Shown here piece by piece: positions 52,013 to 61,498 of a stretch of DNA of 64,000 nt (its first letter is position 1; each line of letters opens with the position of its first letter). The position numbers and the translations under genes were made by a program. The notes below the pieces were generated by a model that ran no database searches, was not told where the DNA came from, and saw only the letters and a program-made list of their open reading frames with translations. The stretch is from Blautia faecis (GTDB taxonomy: Bacteria; Bacillota; Clostridia; Lachnospirales; Lachnospiraceae): NCBI RefSeq assembly GCF_020554845.1, contig NZ_JAJCIA010000008.1, forward strand, positions 1 to 64,000. Reading direction: 5' to 3'.

Positions 52013-52984
52013 ATGACGAAGAAAAAAATTATTAAGCTGTTCGCAATACTGGCGGCTGTTTTTCTGGGATCACTGGAGATGGGATGGCGCTTTTTTAACA
52101 TGGTGGTCTGCTGCAAAAGGGGAGAGCAGAAAAAGGAAAGAAGGAAATGGTTTGAACTGTCTCATATCAGGGAAAATCATCCACAGAATGGTTATGCCAG
52201 AGAATATAATGAGAGTAAGGCATGGTGCTTTGAACAGAATATGCAGGACTGTTATATCAAAAGTATTGACGGATTAAAACTGCATGCATTATATCTTCCT
52301 GCAGAAGCTGCGAAGCGGATCGTCATATTAAGTCATGGATATCGTGGCAGCCGGTTTGGCACGTTGTCGTTTATGGCGAAATATCTGCATGAGCATCAGT
52401 GTGATGTCCTGTTTATAGAGCATCGCTGCTGCGGTGACAGCGAGGGAAACTATATTACTTTTGGAGCAAAGGAACAATGGGATGTGCAGCAATGGGCAGT
52501 ATATATGGCTGAACGAAACAAAGAGAAGCTTCCGATTTACCTGTACGGACAGTCCATGGGTGCAGCTTCTGTGCTGATGGCATCAGGACATACACTTCCA
52601 CCGGAGGTGAAAGGCCTGATTGCGGACTGTGGTTTTCAGTCTATGGAACGGCAGATGCGTGATATGGCCGCTAACTGGTTCCATCTGCATCATATTCCGT
52701 TGCTTCTGATGGAACTGGACTGGTTCTGTTCTCTTCTGGCTGGATTTCATATGAAAGATGCAGACACTACAGAAGCCATGAAAAAAAATAAAAGACCGGT
52801 TCTCTTTTTCCATGGAGAGAAGGACACCTATGTGTATCCCAATAACTCTTTTCAGAATTATATGCTCTGCAGGGCAGAGAAGGAACTGGTGATCATACCA
52901 GGAGCTCGGCATCTGTGCAGTGCCTATGCAGATCCGGAACTGTATCAGCATAAGATGATGGAATTTTTTGAAAAATACGATTAA
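52013..52984 (+). CDS. alpha/beta hydrolase with N-terminal membrane anchor
   Basis: This 323-residue protein has a membrane segment near residues 8-28, the oxyanion-region HGYRGSRFGT near 108, the nucleophile elbow GQSMGAAS near 181-188 and a final GARHLCS His near 304. It resembles YqkD-type serine hydrolases. GGAGGAAATC precedes the ATG. It lies ahead of the condensation-domain gene and could release or trim the product of the NRPS-like genes, or may be unrelated. Confidence 0.82.
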   Translation: MTKKKIIKLFAILAAVFLGSLEMGWRFFNMVVCCKRGEQKKERRKWFELSHIRENHPQNGYAREYNESKAWCFEQNMQDCYIKSIDGLKLHALYLPAEAAKRIVILSHGYRGSRFGTLSFMAKYLHEHQCDVLFIEHRCCGDSEGNYITFGAKEQWDVQQWAVYMAERNKEKLPIYLYGQSMGAASVLMASGHTLPPEVKGLIADCGFQSMERQMRDMAANWFHLHHIPLLLMELDWFCSLLAGFHMKDADTTEAMKKNKRPVLFFHGEKDTYVYPNNSFQNYMLCRAEKELVIIPGARHLCSAYADPELYQHKMMEFFEKYD

Positions 52985-53050
52985 ATGAAAAAATCCTGAC
53001 CGGGATTTATCAGACATAGTATATAGCAGGAAATATACCTTTGAACTGCT

Positions 53051-53211
53051 AGTACATCGAAAATTAAGTTTCTGCCATATTGACGTAGGATGATTTCTTC
53101 ATATGCAAGGCGGAGGAAGGAGGCGTAGCGGTGGCTACGGCGACTGACGACAACGCAGCAGATGAAAAATCAGACAAGTCAATATGGCAGTTACTTAATA
53201 TTCGATGTACT
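53051..53211. repeat. 161-bp MITE-like element with 34-bp terminal inverted repeats
   Basis: Left end AGTACATCGA...GCCATATTGAC (53051-53084) and right end GTCAATATGGC...TCGATGTACT (53178-53211) match at 31 of 34 positions. The inner part is also nearly palindromic (GATTTCTTCAT with ATGAAAAATC; GTAGC-GGTG-GCTAC). It lies between the hydrolase and condensation-domain genes and encodes nothing. Confidence 0.85.
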
Positions 53212-53380
53212 ATGTTAAATGTATGATAAGTCCCGGTCAATTTTTTATAAAGTGTTCATTAAGTCTTCAGGGTACTGGTATTTCCTGAGAAGGTATGATA
53301 TTTTTTCACCTGAAGCATACATACAATGTTTTCTGTTCCGGATAAAGAGGAAAACCGGGACAATGGAGGTTATCTATTAT

Positions 53381-54769
53381 ATGAGAAATTATTATCCTTT
53401 GACAGCAGCTCAGAAAATGCATCACAACTGGATACTGGATTATGGTACACAGCAGGTATCTGGCGTAAGCGTTGTGGCTTCTGTACAGGCAGAACTGGAT
53501 TTTGGATTATTAAAAAAATGTATTCAGATGGAAACAGAGCGTTCCGGTTGTACCAGAGTCCGTTTTACAAAGCCGGATAAAGAGGGAAATGTAAAACAGT
53601 ATATCGAAAAACAGGACCCGCGTGATATTGAGCTGAAGGATCTGTCAGGAATGGAAAGTCTGGCAAAGGCAGATGAGCTGATGCAGCAGTGGGCATATGA
53701 AACATTTGACGGAAATAATATTCCCATGTGTGAATTTACCATGCTGAAGCTTCCAGAAGGATACAATGGTTTCTTTTTACATATGGATCACAGACTGATC
53801 GATTCCTGTGGACTTGTAGTTATGATCGAAGATCTGTTCCAATTATATACGCATTACAGATATGGAACCGCCTGCCCTCAGGAACTGGTAGATTTTGAAA
53901 CGGTTCTGAAAAAAGACCTGGCAAAGGCGGGCAATGAAAAGCGTTTTGCAAAAGATAAAAAATTCTGGGATGACCAGCTGGATGCACTGGGTGAGCCGTT
54001 ATATTCTGATATTCAGGGCCCATCTGTATTGGAGGAAGCAAGAAAGCGTCATGGAAATCCGAAGCTTCGTGCTTCTGACATTGAGATGAACGAGCTGTTT
54101 GTTGCAGTAAAGGATTATCATCTGGAACCGTATGCGACACAGAACCTGATGGATTTCTGTATGAATCATCAGCTCTCTATGACAAATTTGCTTCTGCTTG
54201 GTATCCGTACTTATTTGTCAAAAGTAAATAATGGACAGGAAGATATTACAATTCAGAATTTTATATCCAGACGTTCTACCCATGACGAATGGACTTCCGG
54301 AGGAAGCCGAACCATTATGTTTCCATGCAGAACAGTGATCTCACCAGAGACAGATTTTCTTTCGGCAGCTTATGAAATCCAGAATATGCAGAATCGAATT
54401 TATATGCACAGCAATTATGACCCGGCATTTATTGTGGATGAGATGAGAAAAAGATATCATATACCGGAGCATACCAGCTATGAAAGCTGCTATCTGACCT
54501 ATCAGCCAATGCCGGTGAGGGTGGAGAATGAAATGCTTGGAACTATCCGCCAGCATGCCAAATGGTTTGCAAACGGCGCTGCAACCAAGAAAATGTATCT
54601 GACCGTATCTCATACCGAGGATGGGGGAATGAACTTTTCCTATCATTATCAGACTGCGCATCTGGAGGAGCATGACATGGAATTGTTGTATTATTATATG
54701 ATGCGTATTCTTTTTAAAGGAATTGCAGAGCCGGATATGAGCATTGGAGAGATTATGGAACAGGTATAA
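53381..54769 (+). CDS. stand-alone condensation-domain protein
   Basis: This 462-residue protein (YYPLTAAQKMHHNWILDYGTQ) has the fold of NRPS condensation domains. The catalytic HHxxxDG motif is seen as DHRLIDS (residues 137-143), so the second His and the Asp are kept while the first His and Gly are changed. Further conserved blocks are ISRRSTHDEWTSGGSRTIMFP and TYQPMPV. ATG 53381 follows GGAGG at 53365-53369; the longer frame upstream runs through non-conserved sequence. With the following ACP and ligase it likely joins an acyl group to an amine or alcohol acceptor. Confidence 0.8.
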   Translation: MRNYYPLTAAQKMHHNWILDYGTQQVSGVSVVASVQAELDFGLLKKCIQMETERSGCTRVRFTKPDKEGNVKQYIEKQDPRDIELKDLSGMESLAKADELMQQWAYETFDGNNIPMCEFTMLKLPEGYNGFFLHMDHRLIDSCGLVVMIEDLFQLYTHYRYGTACPQELVDFETVLKKDLAKAGNEKRFAKDKKFWDDQLDALGEPLYSDIQGPSVLEEARKRHGNPKLRASDIEMNELFVAVKDYHLEPYATQNLMDFCMNHQLSMTNLLLLGIRTYLSKVNNGQEDITIQNFISRRSTHDEWTSGGSRTIMFPCRTVISPETDFLSAAYEIQNMQNRIYMHSNYDPAFIVDEMRKRYHIPEHTSYESCYLTYQPMPVRVENEMLGTIRQHAKWFANGAATKKMYLTVSHTEDGGMNFSYHYQTAHLEEHDMELLYYYMMRILFKGIAEPDMSIGEIMEQV

Positions 54770-54848
54770 AGCGTAACAGGTTCCAAAAAGCTTGAAGGAG
54801 TAAGAACGGTTAAAGAGAACTTGTCGGCATTGTTTTTATAGAAATCAA

Positions 54849-54991
54849 GTAACTATTCAGAAGGTAGTATCCCGCGAGGCGTTTTGGCATGTTTTTTGCC
54901 AAAATCCCGAGCCATACAAGACAAAATGCCATCACCGAAGGTGATTTGGAATGCATTTTGACTCGTAACTGTGAGGGTACTGAACAGTTAC
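54849..54991. repeat. palindromic intergenic element B
   Basis: Ends GTAACTATTCAG (54849-54860) and CTGAACAGTTAC (54980-54991) match with one difference. Inside are CCGCGAGGCGTTTT and CCCGAG, as in element A, and the hairpins TTTTGGCA/TGCCAAAA-like and ATCACC-GAA-GGTGAT. It separates the condensation-domain gene from the ACP gene. Confidence 0.75.
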
Positions 54992-55017
54992 GAAATCAAA
55001 AATCAGGAGGAAATGGA

Positions 55018-55248
55018 ATGAGTCAGGAAATAGAATTTAAAAATATCGTAGCACAGTACAGTAAAGTGAAACCGGAAGAGATGACAGGTGAGATGAGATT
55101 CCGTGAAGATCTGGGATTTACTTCCCTGGATTTTATGTCTTTTCTGGGTGAGCTCGAGGATACCTTTGATATTGAACTGGATGAAAACGAAGTGACAAAA
55201 ATTACAACTCTTGAGGAGGCGCTTAAGCTTCTTGAGGAGCTTCAGTAA
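55018..55248 (+). CDS. acyl carrier protein
   Basis: This 76-residue acidic protein carries the phosphopantetheine site Ser in DLGFTSLDFMSF near residue 38. AGGAGGAAATGGA precedes the ATG. A longer in-frame start upstream would run through the palindromic element and is rejected. It would carry the acyl or aminoacyl group activated by the ligase gene 45 bases downstream and present it to the condensation-domain protein. Confidence 0.9.
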   Translation: MSQEIEFKNIVAQYSKVKPEEMTGEMRFREDLGFTSLDFMSFLGELEDTFDIELDENEVTKITTLEEALKLLEELQ

Positions 55249-55293
55249 GAATCAACAGAGTGTCAGTTCACAGAACAGTGAAGGAGGAAAAAT

Positions 55294-56838
55294 ATGCTGA
55301 TCAGGAATATATTAGAAGAAAGTGTACAGAAATTTGGCGAAGTCAAAGCAGTAAAATGGCTTAACCGAAAAGAAGTTCTGGAGAAAAGTTACAGCGAAAT
55401 AATGAAAAACGTGATTTCTACCAGAAAAGGACTTCTTGCAGAAGGGTTTGAGGGAAAACATATTGCATTAATCGGAACCAGTTCTGTAGAATGGATCGAA
55501 AGCTATCTGGGAATTATTACAGGATGCGCTACAGCGGTGCCGCTGGATGCTGCACTCCCGTGTGAAGAACTGATCGACCTGATAAATCGCTCCGATTCCG
55601 AAGCACTCTTCTTAAGTCCGAAACACAGACCATATCTGGAAGCATTTCTTGCAAACTGTCCGAAGCTTCAGAAGGTGTGGATGCTCCAGAAAGAGGTGGA
55701 GGATCTGCCTTCAGGAGTGTACAGTATCAATGAGCTGAGAGATATGGGAAAGAGTGCAGCAGAAGATGCTTCCTGTCCGGATGCAGAAGCTATTGCGACT
55801 ATTATCTTTACTTCCGGAACCACAGGCAAGAGCAAAGGGGTTATGCTGACACAGAATAATCTGGCATCCAACGTTGAGGCAGTTAAGATTTCAGCAGAGC
55901 CTGGAACTGCCATGCTCAGTGTACTTCCAATCCATCATGCATTCTGCCTTATCATGGACTGGCTGAAGGGATTTTCTCAGGGGGCAACTATCTGTATCAA
56001 TGACTCCCTGCTTCATATGGTCAGAAATATGAGCATTTTTAAACCAGATATCATGCTCATGGTTCCGATGATGATTGAGACAATTTATAAGAGACTGGCG
56101 GCTGCTGATCCGGAAATCCCGAAGGCGGTTCTTGCAGAAAAAGTATTCGGCGGAAAACTGCAGACGATTTTTACCGGCGGGGCACATCTGGATCCGTACT
56201 ATATTGACCGTTTTGCAGAATATGGCGTTCAGATACTGGAAGGATATGGCATGTCGGAATGTTCTCCTGTTATCAGTAATAATACACCGGAAAATCATAA
56301 ACCGGGTTCTATCGGAAAACCACTTGAGAATGTGGAGATAAAGTTTGAAAACGGGGAGATTCTGGTAAAGGGTACAAGTGTTATGAAAGGGTACTATCAG
56401 ATGCCGGATGAAACAGCAGAAACGCTGAAGGATGGCTGGCTGCATACTGGAGACAAGGGGTATATGGATGAAGATGGATACCTTTTTATTAACGGTCGTG
56501 TGAAAAATCTGATCATTCTCTCCAATGGGGAAAATGTATCACCGGAAGAAATCGAGAATAAGCTTGCGCTGAATCCACTTGTTGCGGAAGTGATTGTAAC
56601 AGGTGAAGAGAATGGTCTGACAGCACGTATCTATCCGGAACAGGCAGTTGTGGAGGCAAAGGCACTGGATACTGAGATGATTCGTTTACAGCTTCAGGCA
56701 TTTCTGGATGAATACAATAAAAATCAGCCGACCTACCGTCGTATTACAGGTCTGGTGATCCGGAAAAATCCGTTTATACGCAGTACAACAAAGAAAATCA
56801 GGAGACAGGATGTCCTGATTGATGAGCCACAGGCATAA
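55294..56838 (+). CDS. AMP-dependent acyl/aminoacyl ligase
   Basis: This 514-residue adenylate-forming enzyme has the P-loop-like A3 motif IIFTSGTTGKSKGVMLTQ near residues 168-185, GGAHLDPYYIDRFAEYG, GYGMSECSPV near 317, the A7 motif GWLHTGDKGYMDEDGYL and the C-terminal catalytic Lys region STTKKIRR near 503. It would activate a carboxylic acid as an acyl-AMP and load it on the neighbouring ACP. Free-standing CoA ligase activity is the alternative. Substrate cannot be read from the sequence. Confidence 0.88.
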   Translation: MLIRNILEESVQKFGEVKAVKWLNRKEVLEKSYSEIMKNVISTRKGLLAEGFEGKHIALIGTSSVEWIESYLGIITGCATAVPLDAALPCEELIDLINRSDSEALFLSPKHRPYLEAFLANCPKLQKVWMLQKEVEDLPSGVYSINELRDMGKSAAEDASCPDAEAIATIIFTSGTTGKSKGVMLTQNNLASNVEAVKISAEPGTAMLSVLPIHHAFCLIMDWLKGFSQGATICINDSLLHMVRNMSIFKPDIMLMVPMMIETIYKRLAAADPEIPKAVLAEKVFGGKLQTIFTGGAHLDPYYIDRFAEYGVQILEGYGMSECSPVISNNTPENHKPGSIGKPLENVEIKFENGEILVKGTSVMKGYYQMPDETAETLKDGWLHTGDKGYMDEDGYLFINGRVKNLIILSNGENVSPEEIENKLALNPLVAEVIVTGEENGLTARIYPEQAVVEAKALDTEMIRLQLQAFLDEYNKNQPTYRRITGLVIRKNPFIRSTTKKIRRQDVLIDEPQA

Positions 56839-56886
56839 GAAAAACCCGTCTGAGTGAATTGCTTAGATGGGTTTTTCTTATGCCTG
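56830..56886 (+). terminator. strong terminator overlapping the ligase stop codon
   Basis: Arms CAGGCATAAGAAAAACCC and GGGTTTTTCTTATGCCTG extend inward with one mismatch to about 22 bases. The left arm contains the ligase stop codon. It works in both directions. Confidence 0.8.
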
Positions 56887-56896
56887 TTTGAAAGAG

Positions 56897-56933
56897 CATT
56901 CCCGCAATCTGCACGCCCCACTTTGCGGGAATG
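56897..56933 (-). terminator. terminator of the TetR gene
   Basis: Perfect arms CATTCCCGCAA and TTGCGGGAATG around a 15-base loop, placed downstream of the minus-strand TetR gene. Confidence 0.65.
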
Positions 56934-56947
56934 ATTTTACAAACACG

Positions 56948-57526
56948 TCAGGATAAAAGTGGCAGCATGCCAGTCAGAAAAACCTGAGTCAGAATCTCTG
57001 CAATGACTTCTGGTTCAAGATCAAAATGATCCCGGGTCCATTTGTGAAGAACACCGATTGTGCTGCCGATCGCACAGGTGATCACATAAGATATTTCCTC
57101 TTTTGTGTGTCTGCCGGGTCTGGCACTGGAGGTAGTAGCTGTGACATAGTGATGAAGCATAGTCAGCATTTTTTCAAAGAGATCATTCCCATGGGGTGTG
57201 CTCAGAAGACTGGACAGGAAAGGATTTTCCATTGTATAGCGGCAAAGTGTCAGAAAATAGGACTGACAGATATCCCGGTCATTTTCAGGATGAAATTTTT
57301 CCATTATAGAAAAAACATCCTGGATCGTCTTTTCCTCAACTGCGGATACAAGAGAAGGAATGTCTTGATAATGATTATAAAAAGTGCTTCTCGCGATACC
57401 GGCTGTCTTAGTGATATCGGATACTGTGATCTGATCAGGAGTTTTTTTCTTTAGAAGTTTAAAAAAAGCACCCAGGATGGCTTCATCCGCCACAGAATAT
57501 CTTTCGTCAGGAACTGGATTTTGCAT
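56948..57526 (-). CDS. TetR/AcrR-family regulator
   Basis: This 192-residue protein has an N-terminal helix-turn-helix (AILGAFFKLLKKKTPDQITVSDITKTAGIARSTFYNHY) and a helical ligand-binding region. It converges with the ligase gene and is a natural candidate to control the ACP-ligase cluster, although no matching operator was recognised there. Confidence 0.88.
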   Translation of the reverse strand: MQNPVPDERYSVADEAILGAFFKLLKKKTPDQITVSDITKTAGIARSTFYNHYQDIPSLVSAVEEKTIQDVFSIMEKFHPENDRDICQSYFLTLCRYTMENPFLSSLLSTPHGNDLFEKMLTMLHHYVTATTSSARPGRHTKEEISYVITCAIGSTIGVLHKWTRDHFDLEPEVIAEILTQVFLTGMLPLLS

Positions 57527-57627
57527 AGTCGATTCCCTCCCAATATTTTATCAATAAATATAAGGATATGAGTGGCAAAAGACCTTTTAACTCTCATATC
57601 ATGTATATATGGAAATCTGGAAAATGT

Positions 57628-58329
57628 TTATTTCTCTATTTCATAGGCAGGAATCAATATACATGCGCAGAAGTTTTCCAATGGCTGGAAACATTTGATA
57701 ATAAGTTCACGATGAATCCTGGCACTGTAAGTCTTGAGACGACAGCTTCCGCCATTCACGGCAACATCTGTATATGCGGCAAGGAGCTTCTTATCTCCGT
57801 TGGGAAATGCCTGATAAAAAGATTGGTCGAGTATTTCCTGCAAATCCATGCCTTCCAGAAGAAGCATTTCTTTATTGCAATAGCGGAAAACGAAGTCAAT
57901 TCCAGTTCCGTTTTTATTAAAAATCATTTCGATTACACAAAAAGCAAGGGGCATATCATCTACTACAGAAAAACGCGTACGAATATTTGGAGATAAAGTC
58001 TTGGTAGGATCCTGATGCAAAGATTTGTTCAGAAATTTGTGAGTGGCCGCGCCACGCTTACGTCCTTCCAGACGTACGCCATCCTTCATATGATAGGTGC
58101 AGTTTTCAATATGATCAATCTGTCCTCTGGAAACCACGGTGCCTTTATTTATGGAAATATAATCATAAGGTATAAGAATTTCATATAAATCTTTGACTGT
58201 GATAAAAGTTTTCACAACTCGTCCATCGGTCATATAAATGCAGGTCTTATTCGCCTGTCTGAGCAGATATTTAATATTACTGATATGGATATTGTTTTTC
58301 CTTAAAAATTTCATGATTTTTTCATCCAT
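57628..58329 (-). CDS. LytTR-type regulator with C-terminal PAS-like domain
   Basis: This 233-residue protein begins with a LytTR-like DNA-binding region (NIKYLLRQANKTCIYMTDGRVVKTFITVKDLYEIL, YISINKGTVVSRGQIDHIEN). The C-terminal half (AFCVIEMIFNKNGTGIDFVFRYCNKEMLLLEGMDL) resembles a PAS sensor domain. No receiver domain or kinase is adjacent, so it may respond to a cytoplasmic signal directly. Targets unknown. The gap to the next gene (58330-58690) is AT-rich and holds no gene that I can support. Confidence 0.78.
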   Translation of the reverse strand: MDEKIMKFLRKNNIHISNIKYLLRQANKTCIYMTDGRVVKTFITVKDLYEILIPYDYISINKGTVVSRGQIDHIENCTYHMKDGVRLEGRKRGAATHKFLNKSLHQDPTKTLSPNIRTRFSVVDDMPLAFCVIEMIFNKNGTGIDFVFRYCNKEMLLLEGMDLQEILDQSFYQAFPNGDKKLLAAYTDVAVNGGSCRLKTYSARIHRELIIKCFQPLENFCACILIPAYEIEK

Positions 58330-58691
58330 ATAAATATCCCTCCGGTTATTAGTGTAAGGTAGAAGATGTCAGGTTACTATATTTCTGACATTGCTATCTG
58401 CAGATAATGAAATAAATATACCATAAACGTAAAGATTTTACCAGTGTAATTGGGTAAAATATAAGGCTGCATGATCTGTATGCATCGTGATTTGTTTTGG
58501 GTGAAAAGAGCGCAGAAAATCCGTTTTTTTCAGATGAAAAATGTGCGGATATTATAAATGAAAAGTAAATTTTGTGATAATTTCACAATAAAATATGATA
58601 TTTTCGAAAATAATTTCGGAACAAATAAATATATCATAAATACTGTAAAAAGACAGGGATTTTCGCATTAAACGTCTTTGCAATAAGTAAT

Positions 58692-58738
58692 TAAAAAAGG
58701 TATCACAACCGGAAGTGAAAGGTTGCGATACCTTTTTT
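58692..58738. terminator. bidirectional terminator of the LacI gene
   Basis: Arms AAAAAAGGTATCACAACC and GGTTGCGATACCTTTTTT (one mismatch) around GGAAGTGAAA. On the minus strand it follows the LacI stop with a T-run. Confidence 0.85.
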
Positions 58739-58741
58739 GCG

Positions 58742-59749
58742 TCAAACTGAAAATCGTTTTACCAGATTTGCCGAAACTTCAATTTTACAGGTATGCTGCC
58801 GGGGTTCGTTTATTTGAGAGAGAAGCTCTCTGGCGGCAACCTGTCCCATATAATGACGGGGGATGCTGATACTGGTAAGGGAGGGGTCGATAATACGTCC
58901 TTCAGAGATATTGTCGAAGCCTACAATTGCCACCTGCTCCGGCACCTTGTAGCCTCTGAGCCGCAAGGCCTTGATAGTTCCGATTGCAATCAGGTCATTG
59001 TCCGCAAAATAACAGTCTGCCAGAGCATCCCCTCTGTCAATAATTGCAAGCATATCTGCCATTGCACCATCAATGGTTGGAGAAAGCTGGTGGATGATAC
59101 AGCGGGAACGGGACATTCCGTTATCATGGACAGCATGATAAAATCCCTCCAGACGCTCTGAAAAGTTGCGGAGAGGGTAAGCAGACTGCAGGTAACCAGG
59201 CTGCTTCATTCTCCGGCTGATCAGATAATCGGTAGCCAGATAAGCTCCCTGACGATTATTGGGAACGACATAATTGCAGTCAAGGTTTTCAAAATAGGCG
59301 TCCAGGATCACCACCGGAAAAGGAAGTTTCAGGAAAGGACGGACCATTTCCTCCCGCATTTCAGTACCAAACAAAATGATTCCCACACAGTCAGTAGTTC
59401 TTAAATCCCCCAGATAATGTTCCAGATTATCACGCTTTTCATAAAATGTGATTACTTTCAGCTTATAATTATCCTTTTGCACTACGGATTCCATACCCTC
59501 AACCATAGCATCAAAAATAGGAGAATAGGACATGATGGCATTATGGGAACGATAGCTTACCGCGTAAATGCTTCCAGCTTTATTTTTCTTTAGAGAAAGT
59601 CTGGTAAAGTCATAGCCGTATTTTTCAGCAGCTTCTACCACCATCCGGCGGGTTTCCGTGCTGACTCCGGGCTTATTGTTCAGCGCCATGGAGACGGCAG
59701 TCTGTGAAAGATTCAGTTTTTCAGCTAGTTCTTTTGCGGTAATGGACAT
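58742..59749 (-). CDS. LacI-family sugar-responsive repressor
   Basis: This 335-residue protein has the LacI headpiece MSITAKELAEKLNLSQTAVS and a periplasmic-binding-like sensor domain (DCVGIILFGTEMREEMV, GFDNISEGRIIDPSLTSI). The start at 59749 gives the family N-terminus and has AGGTG ahead; a longer frame adds an unrelated tail. It is divergent from the isomerase-transketolase-kinase operon and likely represses it until the sugar is present. Confidence 0.92.
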   Translation of the reverse strand: MSITAKELAEKLNLSQTAVSMALNNKPGVSTETRRMVVEAAEKYGYDFTRLSLKKNKAGSIYAVSYRSHNAIMSYSPIFDAMVEGMESVVQKDNYKLKVITFYEKRDNLEHYLGDLRTTDCVGIILFGTEMREEMVRPFLKLPFPVVILDAYFENLDCNYVVPNNRQGAYLATDYLISRRMKQPGYLQSAYPLRNFSERLEGFYHAVHDNGMSRSRCIIHQLSPTIDGAMADMLAIIDRGDALADCYFADNDLIAIGTIKALRLRGYKVPEQVAIVGFDNISEGRIIDPSLTSISIPRHYMGQVAARELLSQINEPRQHTCKIEVSANLVKRFSV

Positions 59750-59928
59750 TTGCGGCACCTCCCAGGGTAATAATTGTAAAGCAAAAAGATAAAGTTTCAC
59801 CTGTTTTTAGACGTAAAAGGATTTCCTGTGGAAACTGTTCATATTTCTTTGGCAGAAGTTTTTTCTGTTGTATATATTGTACTTCTTAATTGAAAAATAA
59901 ACAATATATTTGCGAAAAATAAAGCAAA

Positions 59929-59985
59929 AATAAAGTCAGAAATACTTTATTTTTTATTGGAATAAAGCTGGAGGAGACCTATACT
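59929..59985 (+). promoter_or_regulatory. operator and promoter of the sugar operon
   Basis: The inverted repeat AATAAAG-N9-CTTTATT (59929-59951) lies just before TTGGAA (59957-59962), which is 17 bases from TATACT (59980-59985). The inverted repeat is a candidate LacI site, though its form is not the usual central-CG type, so this assignment is weak. Confidence 0.5.
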
Positions 59986-60097
59986 AAAGCTATAAAGAAA
60001 AGCAAACAGAATATCTGGGTAAGTAATAAAGAAAAAGATTTTACAGCTAAGAAAAACCAAAAGAAAATAATAAATATAAACAAGGAGGAATACCAGA

Positions 60098-61498
60098 ATG
60101 GCAAAGATCAAAATCGGCTATGCGCCAACCAGACGAAGTATTTTCAGTGCACCGGATGCAGTTAAGTATCGTGGACTTACTGCAGACAGATTAAAAGAAT
60201 TAGGAATCGATTTTGTAGACATCACAGACGTAAATGACGAGGGTCTTCTTTATGACGAGGAAGGCCGCATCAAGATTGCAGAGAAATTCAAAAAAGAGAA
60301 AATCGACGGACTTTTCCTTCCGCACTGTAACTTCGGAACTGAGTTTGAATGCGCAAGACTTGCAAAAGAGTTAAATGTACCGGTTCTTCTGTGGGGACCT
60401 CTTGATGAGAGACCAGACGAGAACGGTGTTCGTCTTCGTGATACACAGTGCGGACTTTTTGCAACAGGTAAAGTCCTCAGAAGATTTCGCGTTCCATTTA
60501 CATACATGACAAACTGCAGACTGAATGATCCGGTATTCGAGCGTGGCCTTCGTGATTTCATGGCTGTCTGTAATGTAGTAAAAACCTTCCGCAACATGAG
60601 AATTCTTCAGATTTCTACAAGACCGTACGAGTTCTGGTCCACCATGTGCAACGAGGGTGAACTTCTTGAGAAATTCAACATTCAGCTGACCCCAATCCCA
60701 ATGCCAGAGCTGACAGATGAGATGAAGAAAGTAAAAGCAGAAGGAACAGAGGTTGCAAAGGTTGTTGAGTACTGCCGCCAGAACATGGAAATCTGCATTA
60801 AAGATAATGAACTTGAGAATGTAGCAGCCCTGAAAGTTGCCATGAAGAACCTGATTAAGAAATACGGCTGCCAGGCAGCTGCAATCCAGTGCTGGAACCA
60901 GCTGCAGAGCGAAATCGGAATTATGCCATGTGCAGCAAACGCACTTCTCAATGAAGAGGGAATTCCGGTTGTATGTGAGACAGATATTCACGGTGCAATT
61001 ACCGCTCTTCTTGTTGAGGCAGCAGCACTTGATGACACAAGAAGCTTCTTTGCAGACTGGACCATCCGCCATCCTGACATTGAAAACGGCGAGCTCCTTC
61101 AGCACTGCGGACCATGGCCGATCTCTGTTGCAAGAGAGACACCGAAGCTTACTTATCCGCTGGCATTCAGCCATCCGGGAAGCATTACAGCAGAAGCAAA
61201 GCATGGCGAAGTGACATTGGCACGTTTCGACGGTGATAACGGAGAATACTCCATGCTCCTTGGAAAAGCAAAAGGCGTTGACGGACCGAAAGGTATGGGA
61301 ACTTATCTCTGGGTTGAGGTTGAGAACATCAAACGTCTGGAAGCCAAGATTGTAGAAGGACCATACATCCATCACTGTGTAGGTATCCATAAAGATGTAG
61401 TTCCGGTACTTTACGAGGCATGCAAATACATGGGAATCACTCCTGATTTATATGATCCTATTGAAGAAGATGTGAAAGCATATTTAAGAGGTGAATGA
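60098..61498 (+). CDS. L-fucose/L-arabinose-isomerase-family sugar isomerase
   Basis: This 466-residue protein resembles the fucose isomerase family, with the metal-site region VVCETDIHGAI near residue 296 and later conserved blocks such as FADWTIRHPD and FSHPGSITAEA. These enzymes use Mn2+ to convert an aldose to a ketose. AAGGAGGAATACCAG precedes the ATG. It is the first gene of an operon with a split transketolase and an FGGY kinase, so it probably converts the incoming sugar to the ketose. The substrate is unknown. Confidence 0.82.
   Translation: MAKIKIGYAPTRRSIFSAPDAVKYRGLTADRLKELGIDFVDITDVNDEGLLYDEEGRIKIAEKFKKEKIDGLFLPHCNFGTEFECARLAKELNVPVLLWGPLDERPDENGVRLRDTQCGLFATGKVLRRFRVPFTYMTNCRLNDPVFERGLRDFMAVCNVVKTFRNMRILQISTRPYEFWSTMCNEGELLEKFNIQLTPIPMPELTDEMKKVKAEGTEVAKVVEYCRQNMEICIKDNELENVAALKVAMKNLIKKYGCQAAAIQCWNQLQSEIGIMPCAANALLNEEGIPVVCETDIHGAITALLVEAAALDDTRSFFADWTIRHPDIENGELLQHCGPWPISVARETPKLTYPLAFSHPGSITAEAKHGEVTLARFDGDNGEYSMLLGKAKGVDGPKGMGTYLWVEVENIKRLEAKIVEGPYIHHCVGIHKDVVPVLYEACKYMGITPDLYDPIEEDVKAYLRGE

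Noticed and set aside
54889..55017. Longer N-terminus for the acyl carrier protein
   Set aside because: It would translate palindromic element B; the ACP family begins at 55018 with a good ribosome site.
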